Source: an uncultured Clostridium sp. (lineage in GTDB: Bacteria > Bacillota_I > Bacilli_A > RF39 > UBA660). From it: a DNA stretch of 64,000 nucleotides. The stretch's first letter is position 1, and each line of letters opens with the position of its first letter. The DNA lies in assembly GCA_946541575.1 (NCBI GenBank), contig CAMNJQ010000065.1, forward strand, positions 1 through 64,000, read 5' to 3'. Both the position numbers and the translations under genes were made by a program. This document shows, one piece after another, positions 17,675 to 26,257 of the stretch. The notes beneath the pieces are model-generated. The model had not been told where the DNA came from. It worked only from the letters and a program-made list of their open reading frames with translations, and made no database searches.

Positions 17675-17696
17675 ATTTATCTCCTATTCAAAGAAT

Positions 17697-17725
17697 ATTA
17701 TATCAAATTTATTAAATATTGAAAA
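17697..17725 (-). promoter_or_regulatory. Promoter of the pgk operon
   Basis: TTTTCA (17720-17725), 17-base spacer and TATAAT (17697-17702), about 25 bases before the pgk ATG. Confidence 0.55.
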
Positions 17726-17762
17726 GTCCTTATAAAAAAAGTAAAATGTGAGTTTATTCTAG

Positions 17763-17795
17763 AATAAAAAAAAGTTAGCGACTTTAGTCACTAAC
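17763..17795 (-). terminator. Terminator of gap
   Basis: GTTAGTGAC and GTCGCTAAC pair over 9 bp with one G-T pair, followed by eight T on the minus strand. Confidence 0.8.
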
Positions 17796-17812
17796 AATTA
17801 TTTTAATTAAAA

Positions 17813-18814
17813 TTATTTCATTAAGTATTTTGCTGTTCTAACCATTTGAGATGAATAACTCATTTCATTATCATACCATGCAACTACTTTAACTAATTGC
17901 TTTCCATCAACATCTAATACATTTGTTGATAAACCATCAACAACTGCACCATAATGACAACCAATTACATCACTTGAAACAATTGGATCCATTGTAAATT
18001 TAATTGTTTCACTTTGATGATTTTCAAAAGCTTTGTTAACTTCTTCAGCAGTTACATTCTTCTTTAACTCTAATGTTAAATCAACAACAGAACCTGTAGG
18101 CACTGGAACACGCATTGCAGCACCATCTAATTTTCCTTTTAATGCAGGAAGTACAAGTCCTATTGCACTTGCAGCACCAGTTGAAGCAGGAACAATATTT
18201 GCAGCACATGCTCTTCCACGTCTAGCTTTAATTCCTTTTTTATGTGCGATATCAAGTGTTGCTTGATCATTAGTATAAGCATGAACTGTTGTCATATATC
18301 CTTTAACAATTCCATATTCATTTTCAAGTACGTTAAGTACTGGAGCTAAGCAGTTTGTTGTACAACTTGCTGCAGAAATAATCTTTTCACTACCATCTAA
18401 TGTTTCATGATTAACATTATAAACAATAGTCTTTAAATCACCTTTCGCAGGAGCTGAAATAATTACTTTCTTTGCACCAGCAACTATATGAGCATTTGCT
18501 TTTTCATCACTAGTAAATGCACCAGTACATTCAAATACTACATCTACTCCTAAACTTCCCCATGGAAGTAAAGATGGATCTTTTTCTGCATAAACAGGTA
18601 TCTCTTTTCCAGATACTACTAATTTATCACCAGAAAAACTAATATCATCTAATTTGTAATTTCCATGATTTGTATCATATTTTAACAAATATGCTAACTG
18701 TTCTGCATCAGTTAAATCATTAATTGCTACAATTTCAAAATCAGGATCATTATCCATCAAACGAAATACTAACCTTCCAATCCTTCCAAATCCATTAATT
18801 GCTACTTTTACCAT
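17813..18814 (-). CDS. gap: Glyceraldehyde-3-phosphate dehydrogenase
   Basis: Oxidises glyceraldehyde 3-phosphate to 1,3-bisphosphoglycerate with NAD. The 333 residues are the full length. GFGRIGR (8-14) is the dinucleotide loop, Asp at the end of the second strand (AINDLTD) favours NAD, SAASCTTNCLAP carries the catalytic Cys, and TTVHAYTNDQ carries the catalytic His. It starts 18 bases after the stop of the uridine-kinase-like gene with the ribosome site AAGGAAGGAT, so the two probably share a transcript; a clear terminator follows. Confidence 0.97.
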   Translation of the reverse strand: MVKVAINGFGRIGRLVFRLMDNDPDFEIVAINDLTDAEQLAYLLKYDTNHGNYKLDDISFSGDKLVVSGKEIPVYAEKDPSLLPWGSLGVDVVFECTGAFTSDEKANAHIVAGAKKVIISAPAKGDLKTIVYNVNHETLDGSEKIISAASCTTNCLAPVLNVLENEYGIVKGYMTTVHAYTNDQATLDIAHKKGIKARRGRACAANIVPASTGAASAIGLVLPALKGKLDGAAMRVPVPTGSVVDLTLELKKNVTAEEVNKAFENHQSETIKFTMDPIVSSDVIGCHYGAVVDGLSTNVLDVDGKQLVKVVAWYDNEMSYSSQMVRTAKYLMK

Positions 18815-18832
18815 ATTTTATCATCCTTCCTT

Positions 18833-20485
18833 TTATTTAAAACAACTTCCACCAATAAATTCTCTTAATAAAGAGTCATCAGGTATTGCCTCTGAAGTTA
18901 TTGGTAAAAATGTTTTTAACATATTAATTAATCTTACAGCATCTTTATACTGAGGACTAGTATTAGGCACAGAGTATAATAAAGGCTCAACATATGTCTT
19001 TAAAACACCTATTTCATATATTAATGCTGTATTGAAAACTACATCAGCAGAATCTTGATTAGGGAAAATATGTTTTTCCTCACCCAATCTAACTTTTTTC
19101 CATCCTTTTAATGTATCTTCTACTTTGTATCCTCTTGTTCTATTATCTCTAACAATTCTTCTTAATAATCTATTATCTGTTGTAGATATTCTATTATGAT
19201 TATCAATTGATAAAACTGTCAATGGAGATAAATATATTTTAAATTTATTCTTTCTATCAATAGAAGTCAATATCTTATCATTTAAAGCATGAATTCCTTC
19301 AATAATTAAAACTTCATTACTTCCTAAATAAGTTTCTTCAGTTCCAGGCTCAGATTTTCCAGTTATAAAATTATACTTAGGAAGTCTTACGCCTTTTCCA
19401 TTCAATAAATTTTTAACATCTACATCAAATGCTTTGATATTAATAGCTTCCAAACATTCAAAGTCATACTCACCATTTTCATCCTTTGGAGTATTTTCTC
19501 TATCTACGAAATAATTGTCCATTTCTATTTCTCTTGGCAATAATCCAAAACTTCTTAAATACATAGATAGCTTTTTACAACTTGTAGTTTTTCCTGAAGA
19601 AGATGGCCCAGCAATCAAGATAACTTTAACATCTTTCTTTCTACTAACAATTTCACGAGAAATACTTAATAGTCTATTGCTTTGCAACATTTCTTCAATT
19701 CTAATTATATCATCTGCTCTTCCATTTGAAACTACTTTATTTAAATCAGGAACATAACCTATCTTCATGAGATCTGCCCACTTTTGATATTCATTAAATA
19801 CATCAAATAGCATAGGATGATGCTCATAAGGCTTTATACCATCAATATAAATAGTTGGGAATAACAATACAAAACCTCTATTATTTAACCATTTTAAATC
19901 AAAATCCTTAAGTACACCAGTACCTATAGGCATTAAGCTAAAGAAATAATCATATAACCCACCTAGCTTATATAAAGTAACATTTGAACTAGTATCATAA
20001 TGAAGTAAGTTTACTTTTGAAACATCCTTATGAAATTTAAAATATTCTATAGCTTCATCTCTTGCCACATTACATTTAGTAATGGACATATCTTTATCTA
20101 CTAATTCAAGCATTTTATCTTTAACCATTTTAAGTTTCTTCTCAGTTATATCAAAATTAGAAGTAATATAAATACCTTTATCAATAGAATATTTAACTGA
20201 AACTTTAGCACTATAGCCAAACAGATTTGAAATAGAATAAGATAGTAAAAATATTAAGCCATTAACATATACTCTATTTCCCATTGAATCTTTTAAATCT
20301 ACAAATTTAATATCTTCTTTTGCATTTACATAATCATTTAATTCTTTATATTTATTCCCAATTTTAGCTAATAATATTGGATATTTAAACTTATCACGAT
20401 ACTCATCAGCCAAATCTTTATAAGTAATGCCGAATGTAATATTTCTTTTTTCTCCCATCACTGAAATTTCTATATTATTTATCAT
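18833..20485 (-). CDS. TGS-like/uridine kinase fusion protein (nucleoside kinase)
   Basis: A 550-residue protein widespread in Clostridia and relatives. The N-terminal part (1-60) is TGS-like, the middle (about 60-230) resembles the second domain of threonyl-tRNA synthetases (including HKDVS and HHPMLFDVFNEYQKW), and the C-terminal half is a P-loop kinase of the uridine kinase/phosphoribulokinase type with AGPSSSGKTT (about 288-297) and EMDNYFVDRENTP, then IIEGIHALND. The expected reaction is phosphorylation of a nucleoside, probably uridine; the tRNA-synthetase-like half has no known catalytic task. It sits upstream of gap and is divergent from clpP. Confidence 0.88.
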   Translation of the reverse strand: MINNIEISVMGEKRNITFGITYKDLADEYRDKFKYPILLAKIGNKYKELNDYVNAKEDIKFVDLKDSMGNRVYVNGLIFLLSYSISNLFGYSAKVSVKYSIDKGIYITSNFDITEKKLKMVKDKMLELVDKDMSITKCNVARDEAIEYFKFHKDVSKVNLLHYDTSSNVTLYKLGGLYDYFFSLMPIGTGVLKDFDLKWLNNRGFVLLFPTIYIDGIKPYEHHPMLFDVFNEYQKWADLMKIGYVPDLNKVVSNGRADDIIRIEEMLQSNRLLSISREIVSRKKDVKVILIAGPSSSGKTTSCKKLSMYLRSFGLLPREIEMDNYFVDRENTPKDENGEYDFECLEAINIKAFDVDVKNLLNGKGVRLPKYNFITGKSEPGTEETYLGSNEVLIIEGIHALNDKILTSIDRKNKFKIYLSPLTVLSIDNHNRISTTDNRLLRRIVRDNRTRGYKVEDTLKGWKKVRLGEEKHIFPNQDSADVVFNTALIYEIGVLKTYVEPLLYSVPNTSPQYKDAVRLINMLKTFLPITSEAIPDDSLLREFIGGSCFK

Positions 20486-20509
20486 TTAATCCCTCTATTC
20501 TACAAAATA

Positions 20510-20538
20510 ATTTTATCAAAAATTAAAATAAAATACAA
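20510..20538 (-). promoter_or_regulatory. Promoter of the kinase-gap unit
   Basis: TTGTAT (20533-20538), 17-base spacer and TAAAAT (20510-20515) on the minus strand. The rest of the 160-base divergent region towards clpP is nearly pure A/T and shows no convincing plus-strand -35 box. Confidence 0.45.
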
Positions 20539-20644
20539 ATTATTATATTATAAATAATTACTTATATACTTAATATTATAAAAAAAAATGAAAAGAATGT
20601 ATATAAAAAAATAATTATAATAATTATAATAATAGGTGATAACA

Positions 20645-21226
20645 ATGAATTTAGTGCCAATTATTATAGAAAATGAAAACGGAAAAGAAAAAAGTTATGA
20701 TATTTATTCTAGATTGCTAAAAGATAGAATTATTTTTTTATGTGGAGAAATAAATGATGAACTAGCTAATTCAGTTATAGCAGAACTACTATATTTAGAT
20801 TCACAAAGTAATGAAGATATCTATCTTTACATCAATTCTCCAGGAGGAGAAATAACTGCAGGAATGGCTATATATGACACAATAAATTACATAAAAAGTG
20901 ATGTATCAACAATTTGTATAGGCATAGCAGCATCTATGGGAGCTTTTTTACTGCTTTCTGGAACAAAAGGAAAAAGATACTCACTAGAAAATAGCGAAAT
21001 AATGATTCATCAGCCATTAGGTGGAGTAAAAGGGCAAGCAACAGAAATAAAAATTGTCGCTGAAAGAATATTAAAAATTAAGAATAAATTAAATAAAATA
21101 ATATCTAAGAAAACAAACATTCCAATAAAAAAGGTTGAAAAAGACACAGAAAGAGATTATTATTTAGAACCAATAGAAGCATTAAAGTATGGAATTATAG
21201 ACAAAATAATAAAAAATAAATCATAA
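20645..21226 (+). CDS. clpP: ATP-dependent Clp protease proteolytic subunit
   Basis: The serine-peptidase barrel that degrades proteins fed by Clp ATPases, including tmRNA-tagged chains. It has 193 residues from the ATG at 20645, five bases after AGGTGA; an in-frame GTG three codons earlier overlaps the ribosome site. The catalytic triad is visible: Ser in [11 protein letters not shown], His in MIHQPLGG and Asp in [26 protein letters not shown] is the substrate-binding strand and oxyanion loop. No CtsR operator is evident. It is one of few plus-strand genes and converges on whiA with a shared terminator. Confidence 0.96.
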   Translation: MNLVPIIIENENGKEKSYDIYSRLLKDRIIFLCGEINDELANSVIAELLYLDSQSNEDIYLYINSPGGEITAGMAIYDTINYIKSDVSTICIGIAASMGAFLLLSGTKGKRYSLENSEIMIHQPLGGVKGQATEIKIVAERILKIKNKLNKIISKKTNIPIKKVEKDTERDYYLEPIEALKYGIIDKIIKNKS

Positions 21227-21240
21227 TGATTTATTTTTTT
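21212..21240 (+). terminator. Bidirectional terminator between clpP and whiA
   Basis: AAATAAATCA pairs with TGATTTATTT and is flanked by A-run and T-run, so it can stop both converging transcripts. It includes both stop codons. Confidence 0.7.
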
Positions 21241-22157
21241 AATCTATTTGCAAGTTCTCTTATTTTTCTAAACCTATGGTTTAAACCAGACTTAGTAATA
21301 TTTGTATTGGTTTCTAATGAGATTATTTGACTAAGTTCAGATAAAGATGTTTCCGGATATTTTTTTCTATATAAACAAGCTTCACGTATTTTATCATTTA
21401 ATAAATCAAATCCCATTTCATTTTCAATCAATTCTATGTCCTTTAATTGTGAGTTACAAGTCTCTATAATCTTATCCATATTTGCTTGTTCACAATTATT
21501 TAATCTATTAGTGTTATTTTTTTGCTCCTTATATATTCTTATATTTTCATAATACAATACTGCTTTAAAAGCACTTATGATTTTTAAAAAATCGCTTATT
21601 TTTTCTGCTTCTTTAATATAGACCATATATTTGGTATCACGTACTATTATTTTTGAGTTCATATCAAATTCATTAAGTAATCTCTGAACAAATACAGCTT
21701 CATATTTATTCTCAAAACCAAACTCTAAATGATATTGAGAGGTTTTTGGGTCATTAATACTTCCTTTAGATAAAAAAGTTCCTCTTAAATATGCTTTTTT
21801 ATCTTCTATAGAATCAATCATATAATCTCTTGGATTTTCAATAAAGTTACCATCTAAATTAAAAACAGACAAATCATTCAAAATTGATTGAACTTTTGAA
21901 TTAATAGATATTATATATATTTTTTTCTTGCTGAAATTTGCTATTTTCTTTTGTTCTATTATGGCATCTACACCATAAATTGATTTAATCAATAAATAAA
22001 TTCTTTTAGCAACTTTTGCATTTTCAGTCGACAATTCAACAATATTATTAGATACTTTTGCATTACTTCTTACAAAAGCAGATAACTCAGCTATATTTTC
22101 TGTATTAGAAAACGAAAGTAAACATATTTCATTTTTCACATTAGTAGTAAAAGACAT
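21231..22157 (-). CDS. whiA: Cell-division/sporulation regulator WhiA
   Basis: WhiA is a DNA-binding protein with a LAGLIDADG homing-endonuclease-like N-terminal fold without nuclease activity and a C-terminal helix-turn-helix. Here AYLRGTFLSKGSINDPKTSQ marks the first and LSELSQIISLETNTNITKSG… the second. In Firmicutes it affects cell division and chromosome segregation. The start chosen (22157, MSFTTNVKNE) matches the family N-terminus; a longer frame begins 12 codons upstream but both candidates have weak ribosome sites. It is separate here from the usual yvcJ-yvcK partners. Confidence 0.9.
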   Translation of the reverse strand: MSFTTNVKNEICLLSFSNTENIAELSAFVRSNAKVSNNIVELSTENAKVAKRIYLLIKSIYGVDAIIEQKKIANFSKKKIYIISINSKVQSILNDLSVFNLDGNFIENPRDYMIDSIEDKKAYLRGTFLSKGSINDPKTSQYHLEFGFENKYEAVFVQRLLNEFDMNSKIIVRDTKYMVYIKEAEKISDFLKIISAFKAVLYYENIRIYKEQKNNTNRLNNCEQANMDKIIETCNSQLKDIELIENEMGFDLLNDKIREACLYRKKYPETSLSELSQIISLETNTNITKSGLNHRFRKIRELANRLKK

Positions 22158-22224
22158 AATATCACAAATAACCAATAAATTGATTCCTTTCATTCACTTT
22201 TTTAAACTTAATGCTTATTATACA

Positions 22225-22247
22225 ACAAAACCACATAAAATGTGGCT
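22225..22247 (-). terminator. Terminator after the 213-aa gene
   Basis: CCACAT and ATGTGG pair around TTT and are followed by TTTTGTTGT on the minus strand, at the end of the sigH transcript. Confidence 0.55.
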
Positions 22248-22888
22248 TAATTTATAAAAAGATATAAAATAGAAACTATAATAATTAATGAACAAAATAG
22301 CAAAGATGGGTAAAAAAGTTTATTGATTAATGCTGTCTTATTATTGTAATCAAATAAATCACTATTTTCTTCTTCATCACTTTGTTCATAAAAAGCACTA
22401 GCCGCATTACTTAAAACTTTTCTATAAGAATTAGTATTACTAGCTCCATCCAATCTTCTCTCTTGCATTTTTTTATCTAAATAGTCACAATAATACTCAT
22501 CACTTCCAAGATTAAAAACATTATTAAAATAATTATAAAAATCATTTCCTTGATTTACAGAAGAGCATATATCATTTAAATTTAACTGAAACCATTCTGT
22601 TGATACATTAGAAAAGTCCTTAAATCCAGTAGATAAGCTTAAATACGTACCTAACATCAATTTCGCAAAAGATAAACTATTCTCTCGTTTCTCTACATTA
22701 TAGTTATTAAAGTTATCTTGATATGCAAACTTAAAACCATTATCATAAATTATATTATTACTGGAAAAATAAAGTATAGCCATTCCATTATTATGAGCTT
22801 CTTTCATTTTTTTTGACAAATTATAAAACACTTTACCTACTTCAGTATAATCATTATTATAAGAAAAATAATCAGTTAAAGTTTGCAT
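22247..22888 (-). CDS. Hypothetical tail-anchored protein next to sigH
   Basis: A 213-residue protein of no recognised family. It is soluble and rich in Asn, Tyr and Phe until one C-terminal membrane segment (about 190-212, LFYPSLLFCSLIIIVSILYL) with almost nothing after it. That topology is of a tail-anchored protein with its body in the cytoplasm. It starts 16 bases after the stop of the SigH-like sigma factor gene, so the two probably share a transcript, and a hairpin terminator follows. The position invites a role in controlling the sigma factor at the membrane, but no anti-sigma domain is recognisable. Confidence 0.75.
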   Translation of the reverse strand: MQTLTDYFSYNNDYTEVGKVFYNLSKKMKEAHNNGMAILYFSSNNIIYDNGFKFAYQDNFNNYNVEKRENSLSFAKLMLGTYLSLSTGFKDFSNVSTEWFQLNLNDICSSVNQGNDFYNYFNNVFNLGSDEYYCDYLDKKMQERRLDGASNTNSYRKVLSNAASAFYEQSDEEENSDLFDYNNKTALINKLFYPSLLFCSLIIIVSILYLFIN

Positions 22889-22904
22889 ATTATCACCATA
22901 ATAA

Positions 22905-23513
22905 TTATAACATATCTAAGTACAAAGGCATAATTTTTTTTCTAATCCGACGTAACCTATAATCTACATTTTTTCTAGTTAAACATAATAAACTTGCAAT
23001 TTCACTTACAGAAAAAGAATTTAATCTAAGTTCAAAAACCAAAGAGTCTTCAAAATCAAGCTCATATTTATATTTAATCAATTTATTAAACAAGTCTTTA
23101 ATAAAAAAATCTTTTTCAATATCATATTCTGATGGAATTAATTCTTCTAGTAAAGTATCAGAGTCATTTCCAACAGGTTCATTAAATGAAATAGAATAAT
23201 TAAGAACAGAATGTTTGTTTCTTTGATTGGTTCTAATACATGTCTCAATTTGTCTTTTAGCACACAAAATTGCATAAGTATAAAAAAGTGTATTAGAAGA
23301 ATCATAATCATCTAATGCTCTTAGGAAACCAATCATTCCTTCTTGATAAAAATCATCGACACCTAATCCAATATTTTTGTTTTTCGAATAATACTTTTTA
23401 GCAATTATCCTAACTAATCCTGAATATTTTTTTAAAATTGTTTCATAAGCTACATCATTATTTTCTCTAACTTGATAAACAAGTTCATAATCATTTAAAT
23501 CTTTATAGTCCAA
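22905..23513 (-). CDS. sigH: RNA polymerase sigma factor, SigH-like
   Basis: A 202-residue sigma-70 family factor. Region 2 is clear: DFYQEGMIGFLRALDDYD, then FYTYAILCAKRQIETCIR (about 55-95). Region 4 is VSEIASLLCLTRKNVDYRLRRIRKKI at the C-terminus. The position directly after mrnC and rlmB is that of sigH in B. subtilis, where the factor drives early sporulation and competence genes, including spo0A. The start is TTG, with AGGGGGA upstream and no usable ATG in frame. Unlike in B. subtilis, the rpmG-secE-nusG block does not follow; nusG is about 40 kb away. Confidence 0.9.
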   Translation of the reverse strand: MDYKDLNDYELVYQVRENNDVAYETILKKYSGLVRIIAKKYYSKNKNIGLGVDDFYQEGMIGFLRALDDYDSSNTLFYTYAILCAKRQIETCIRTNQRNKHSVLNYSISFNEPVGNDSDTLLEELIPSEYDIEKDFFIKDLFNKLIKYKYELDFEDSLVFELRLNSFSVSEIASLLCLTRKNVDYRLRRIRKKIMPLYLDML

Positions 23514-23524
23514 GCATAATCCCC

Positions 23525-24223
23525 CTACTTGTCTAAACTAATCACCTCATAAATCATTATTCCAGCTGCAACAGATGCGTTTAGACTATTAATTTTTCCA
23601 TACATAGGGATTTTTGCTAAATAATCACAAGACTCCAAGACAGCTTTAGATATTCCACTACCTTCATTTCCAATTACTAAAGCAATTTTACCAGTATAAT
23701 CAATATCACGATAATCTATAGTAGCGTCTAAAGCAGTTCCAACAATCCAAAAACCATTTTCTTTTAAATTGTCAATTACATTAATAAGATTAGGAACTCT
23801 AGCAATTTTCATATTTTCTAAAGCACCTGCACTAGTTTTCATAACTGTAGAATTAACTTCAACACATCTATCTTTTGGTATTATTATTCCAAGTATTCCA
23901 GCTGCTTCACAAGTCCTAATAATTGCACCTAAATTATGTGGATCTTCTATGTGATCTAATATAACTATTTTTGCATCTGGAACATCTAAGAAATCTTTAT
24001 AATTAGAGTAGCAAAAATCCTCTATGTCAAGAATTATACCTTGATGAGAATATTTATCAAATTTAGAAAACTCTTTTTTAGAAAGATATTCAACTTTGAT
24101 TTTATTTTTTTCTATTAAAGAATTTATTGTTTTGTCGTCAAATTCCTTTAGCAAAGTTATTTTCTTAACTTTTTCTGGTTTTTGTAAAACTTCTTTTGCA
24201 ACATTCCTACCATATACTAACAT
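23525..24223 (-). CDS. rlmB: 23S rRNA 2'-O-methyltransferase RlmB (SpoU family)
   Basis: Methylates the 2'-OH of a 23S rRNA guanosine (G2251 in E. coli) with SAM. The 232 residues have the short N-terminal substrate domain (YGRNVAKEVLQ) and the SPOUT knot motifs LDHIEDPHNLGAIIRTCEA, LVIGNEGSGIS and IPMYGKINSLNASVAAGI. These are complete, including the Arg, Glu and Asn of motifs 1-3. The ATG overlaps the mrnC end by seven bases, with GGAGGT as ribosome site. Gene order mrnC-rlmB-sigH is the conserved Firmicutes arrangement, without a yacP gene in between. Confidence 0.94.
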   Translation of the reverse strand: MLVYGRNVAKEVLQKPEKVKKITLLKEFDDKTINSLIEKNKIKVEYLSKKEFSKFDKYSHQGIILDIEDFCYSNYKDFLDVPDAKIVILDHIEDPHNLGAIIRTCEAAGILGIIIPKDRCVEVNSTVMKTSAGALENMKIARVPNLINVIDNLKENGFWIVGTALDATIDYRDIDYTGKIALVIGNEGSGISKAVLESCDYLAKIPMYGKINSLNASVAAGIMIYEVISLDK

Positions 24224-24615
24224 ATACTACCTCCAAGAATAATATTCATTATTTCTTCAATTCTATTTTCTCTATTACTTAACTTTAAATATCCTATTAA
24301 TGCTTCTAATGCAGTAGCATATTTATAAGTAATAACATCACAATTTTTAGGATGTTTTCCACCCTTATGATTTCTAGCTCTATAAATAATTGATAATTCT
24401 TCATCACTAAAAAAATTATTATTTAAAAGCTCATCTAAATATTTAGCTTGATTCACAGCACTAACAAAAGTAACTGCATTTTTTTGTAAATCATTAACAT
24501 TAGATATTTTCTTTTCTATAAGGAATCTTCTAACATAATATTCATATATATTATCACCTAAATAAGCTAAAACCAAAACATTTATATCATTGTAATTAAT
24601 AACAATCACTTCCAA
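24217..24615 (-). CDS. mrnC: Mini-ribonuclease III
   Basis: A 132-residue RNase III catalytic domain without the double-stranded-RNA-binding domain, which in Bacillus trims 23S rRNA precursors. Marks are LVLAYLGDNIYEYYVRR (catalytic Asp), RARNHKGGKHPK (family-specific) and YKYATALEALIGYLKL (catalytic Glu). The start is uncertain: TTG at 24615 and GTG at 24609 are in frame, and the first codons overlap the end of the ABC transporter gene. It is followed by rlmB with an overlap, so it is part of a coupled operon. Confidence 0.92.
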   Translation of the reverse strand: MEVIVINYNDINVLVLAYLGDNIYEYYVRRFLIEKKISNVNDLQKNAVTFVSAVNQAKYLDELLNNNFFSDEELSIIYRARNHKGGKHPKNCDVITYKYATALEALIGYLKLSNRENRIEEIMNIILGGSIC

Positions 24616-26249
24616 ACTTCTTTTGCAATATCATTACTAATATCTAATATATAATCAGATCTATCAGTAATTCTTTTTGAATGAGTAACGATTACTATTG
24701 TATGATTTTTTTTCATTTCCATCAATAAATCCATTAATCTTTTTTCATGTTTTTCATCTAAAATGTTAATAACATCATCAATAAGAAGTATTTTACTTTC
24801 TTTTAACAGCATTCTTACAATTACAAGAAGCTTTTTTGAAGACATTGATAGCGGAGTATTATCATCAATCACTGTATCATATCCTTTTTCAAGTTTCATT
24901 ATTTCTTCATCTAATCCAACTAATTTACAAATATCAGTAACTTTTTCAAAATCTGAATTAATCATCGTAAAATTTTCTTTTATTGAAGTATCAAAAAAAA
25001 TCGTTTCTCTTCTTACAGAAGATATTAATGAAAAATAATTTTCATCATTTATATCACTAATATTAACTCCATCTAAAGTAATAGTACCCTCATGTTGCCT
25101 ATTTAATCTCAATAACAAATCAAATATTCCAACTTGAACGGTTTCATTTGCACCCGATAATACAGTTATTGAATCTTTTGGCAACTTAAAACTTACATGA
25201 TTAAGTATAGGATTATCTCTAAAACCATATAAAACATTATTAAATTCTATATCACCATTTAATGACTCTTTATTAAGTTTAGTAGTATTCTTATTTTTAT
25301 TAGAATACTCTCTTATATGATTAAATCTTTGCAAAGATACATTAACATTACGATATTCAACATTTAAAGTTAAAACAATAGTAAAATTATCAATTATTTT
25401 TTGATAATAATTATAAATTACTAAAACAACTCCTACATCAGTATGTCCATTAATTGCTTTTAGTGCCATATAAATAACAGCTAATAATCTAAATAACTCA
25501 AATACAAACAAAATAGCACTATTATTACAATTAAACTGAACATTATACTTTGCATGAGCATCTAGATATTCTTTTCTCCTATTTTCTATATTAGGATATA
25601 TTTTATCAAAGATATTAAAACTTTTTATTTCTTTAATGCCACCAAAATAATCATAAGCTGAAGATGTTAGCTTATCTAATTGAAGTTTTCTTTTTTCATT
25701 ATATTTTTGTACACTATTTCCAAGTTTTATTGCAATTATTAACATTAATATAGAAATTATTAAAGTAAAAGTAAATACATATACATCTAAAAAATAAAAA
25801 TAAATAAATATGACAATAAATTCAAATAATTGCACTACTCTTATAACAAGAGAACTAAAAAATCCAGAAATAATATCAACATCCGTTATTATCATATTAG
25901 TATATTGCCCTGGAGAGAATCTAGATAGACTAAACATCGAATTATCTTTTGTCATTCTAACAGCTTGATCATTATAAAACGAAAACAATTTACTATATAA
26001 TTTATAGTAAGCTATTTGATTATAACCTTCAGAAAATCTATAAATACCTACTAATACAATTGATACAATTAACATAAAAACAGCCATATTAGTATCTTTA
26101 TTTGTAACATAATTTATAGATAAACTAAAAAGAATAGGAATAACTAAAAGTATTCCCCTCAAAACAACAGATACGAAAGTCTTCAAAAAGAATTCTTTTT
26201 TTGCAACTTTCAAAACAATCTTAAGTTCATTAAAAAAAGTATTTTTCAT
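24606..26249 (-). CDS. ABC exporter with degenerate ATP-binding motifs
   Basis: A 547-residue half-transporter: six membrane helices (about 20-320) and a nucleotide-binding domain (about 333-547). The fold of the domain is complete, but key motifs are decayed. The Walker A position (365-374) reads SGANETVQVG without GK(S/T), the signature (466-471) reads PLSMSS in place of LSGGQ, and the residue after the Walker B Asp is Asp (LLIDD). The switch His (VTHSKR) is kept. It cannot be expected to hydrolyse ATP normally by itself. It might pair with an active half-transporter elsewhere, or act without hydrolysis. It lies between mrnC and the transglutaminase-like gene. Confidence 0.85.
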   Translation of the reverse strand: MKNTFFNELKIVLKVAKKEFFLKTFVSVVLRGILLVIPILFSLSINYVTNKDTNMAVFMLIVSIVLVGIYRFSEGYNQIAYYKLYSKLFSFYNDQAVRMTKDNSMFSLSRFSPGQYTNMIITDVDIISGFFSSLVIRVVQLFEFIVIFIYFYFLDVYVFTFTLIISILMLIIAIKLGNSVQKYNEKRKLQLDKLTSSAYDYFGGIKEIKSFNIFDKIYPNIENRRKEYLDAHAKYNVQFNCNNSAILFVFELFRLLAVIYMALKAINGHTDVGVVLVIYNYYQKIIDNFTIVLTLNVEYRNVNVSLQRFNHIREYSNKNKNTTKLNKESLNGDIEFNNVLYGFRDNPILNHVSFKLPKDSITVLSGANETVQVGIFDLLLRLNRQHEGTITLDGVNISDINDENYFSLISSVRRETIFFDTSIKENFTMINSDFEKVTDICKLVGLDEEIMKLEKGYDTVIDDNTPLSMSSKKLLVIVRMLLKESKILLIDDVINILDEKHEKRLMDLLMEMKKNHTIVIVTHSKRITDRSDYILDISNDIAKEVWK

Positions 26250-26257
26250 ATATTCAC

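Noticed and set aside
20541-20644. clpP promoter and CtsR operator
   Set aside because: The region is nearly pure A/T with several TATAAT-like strings; no convincing -35 partner and no GGTCAAA repeats for CtsR were found.
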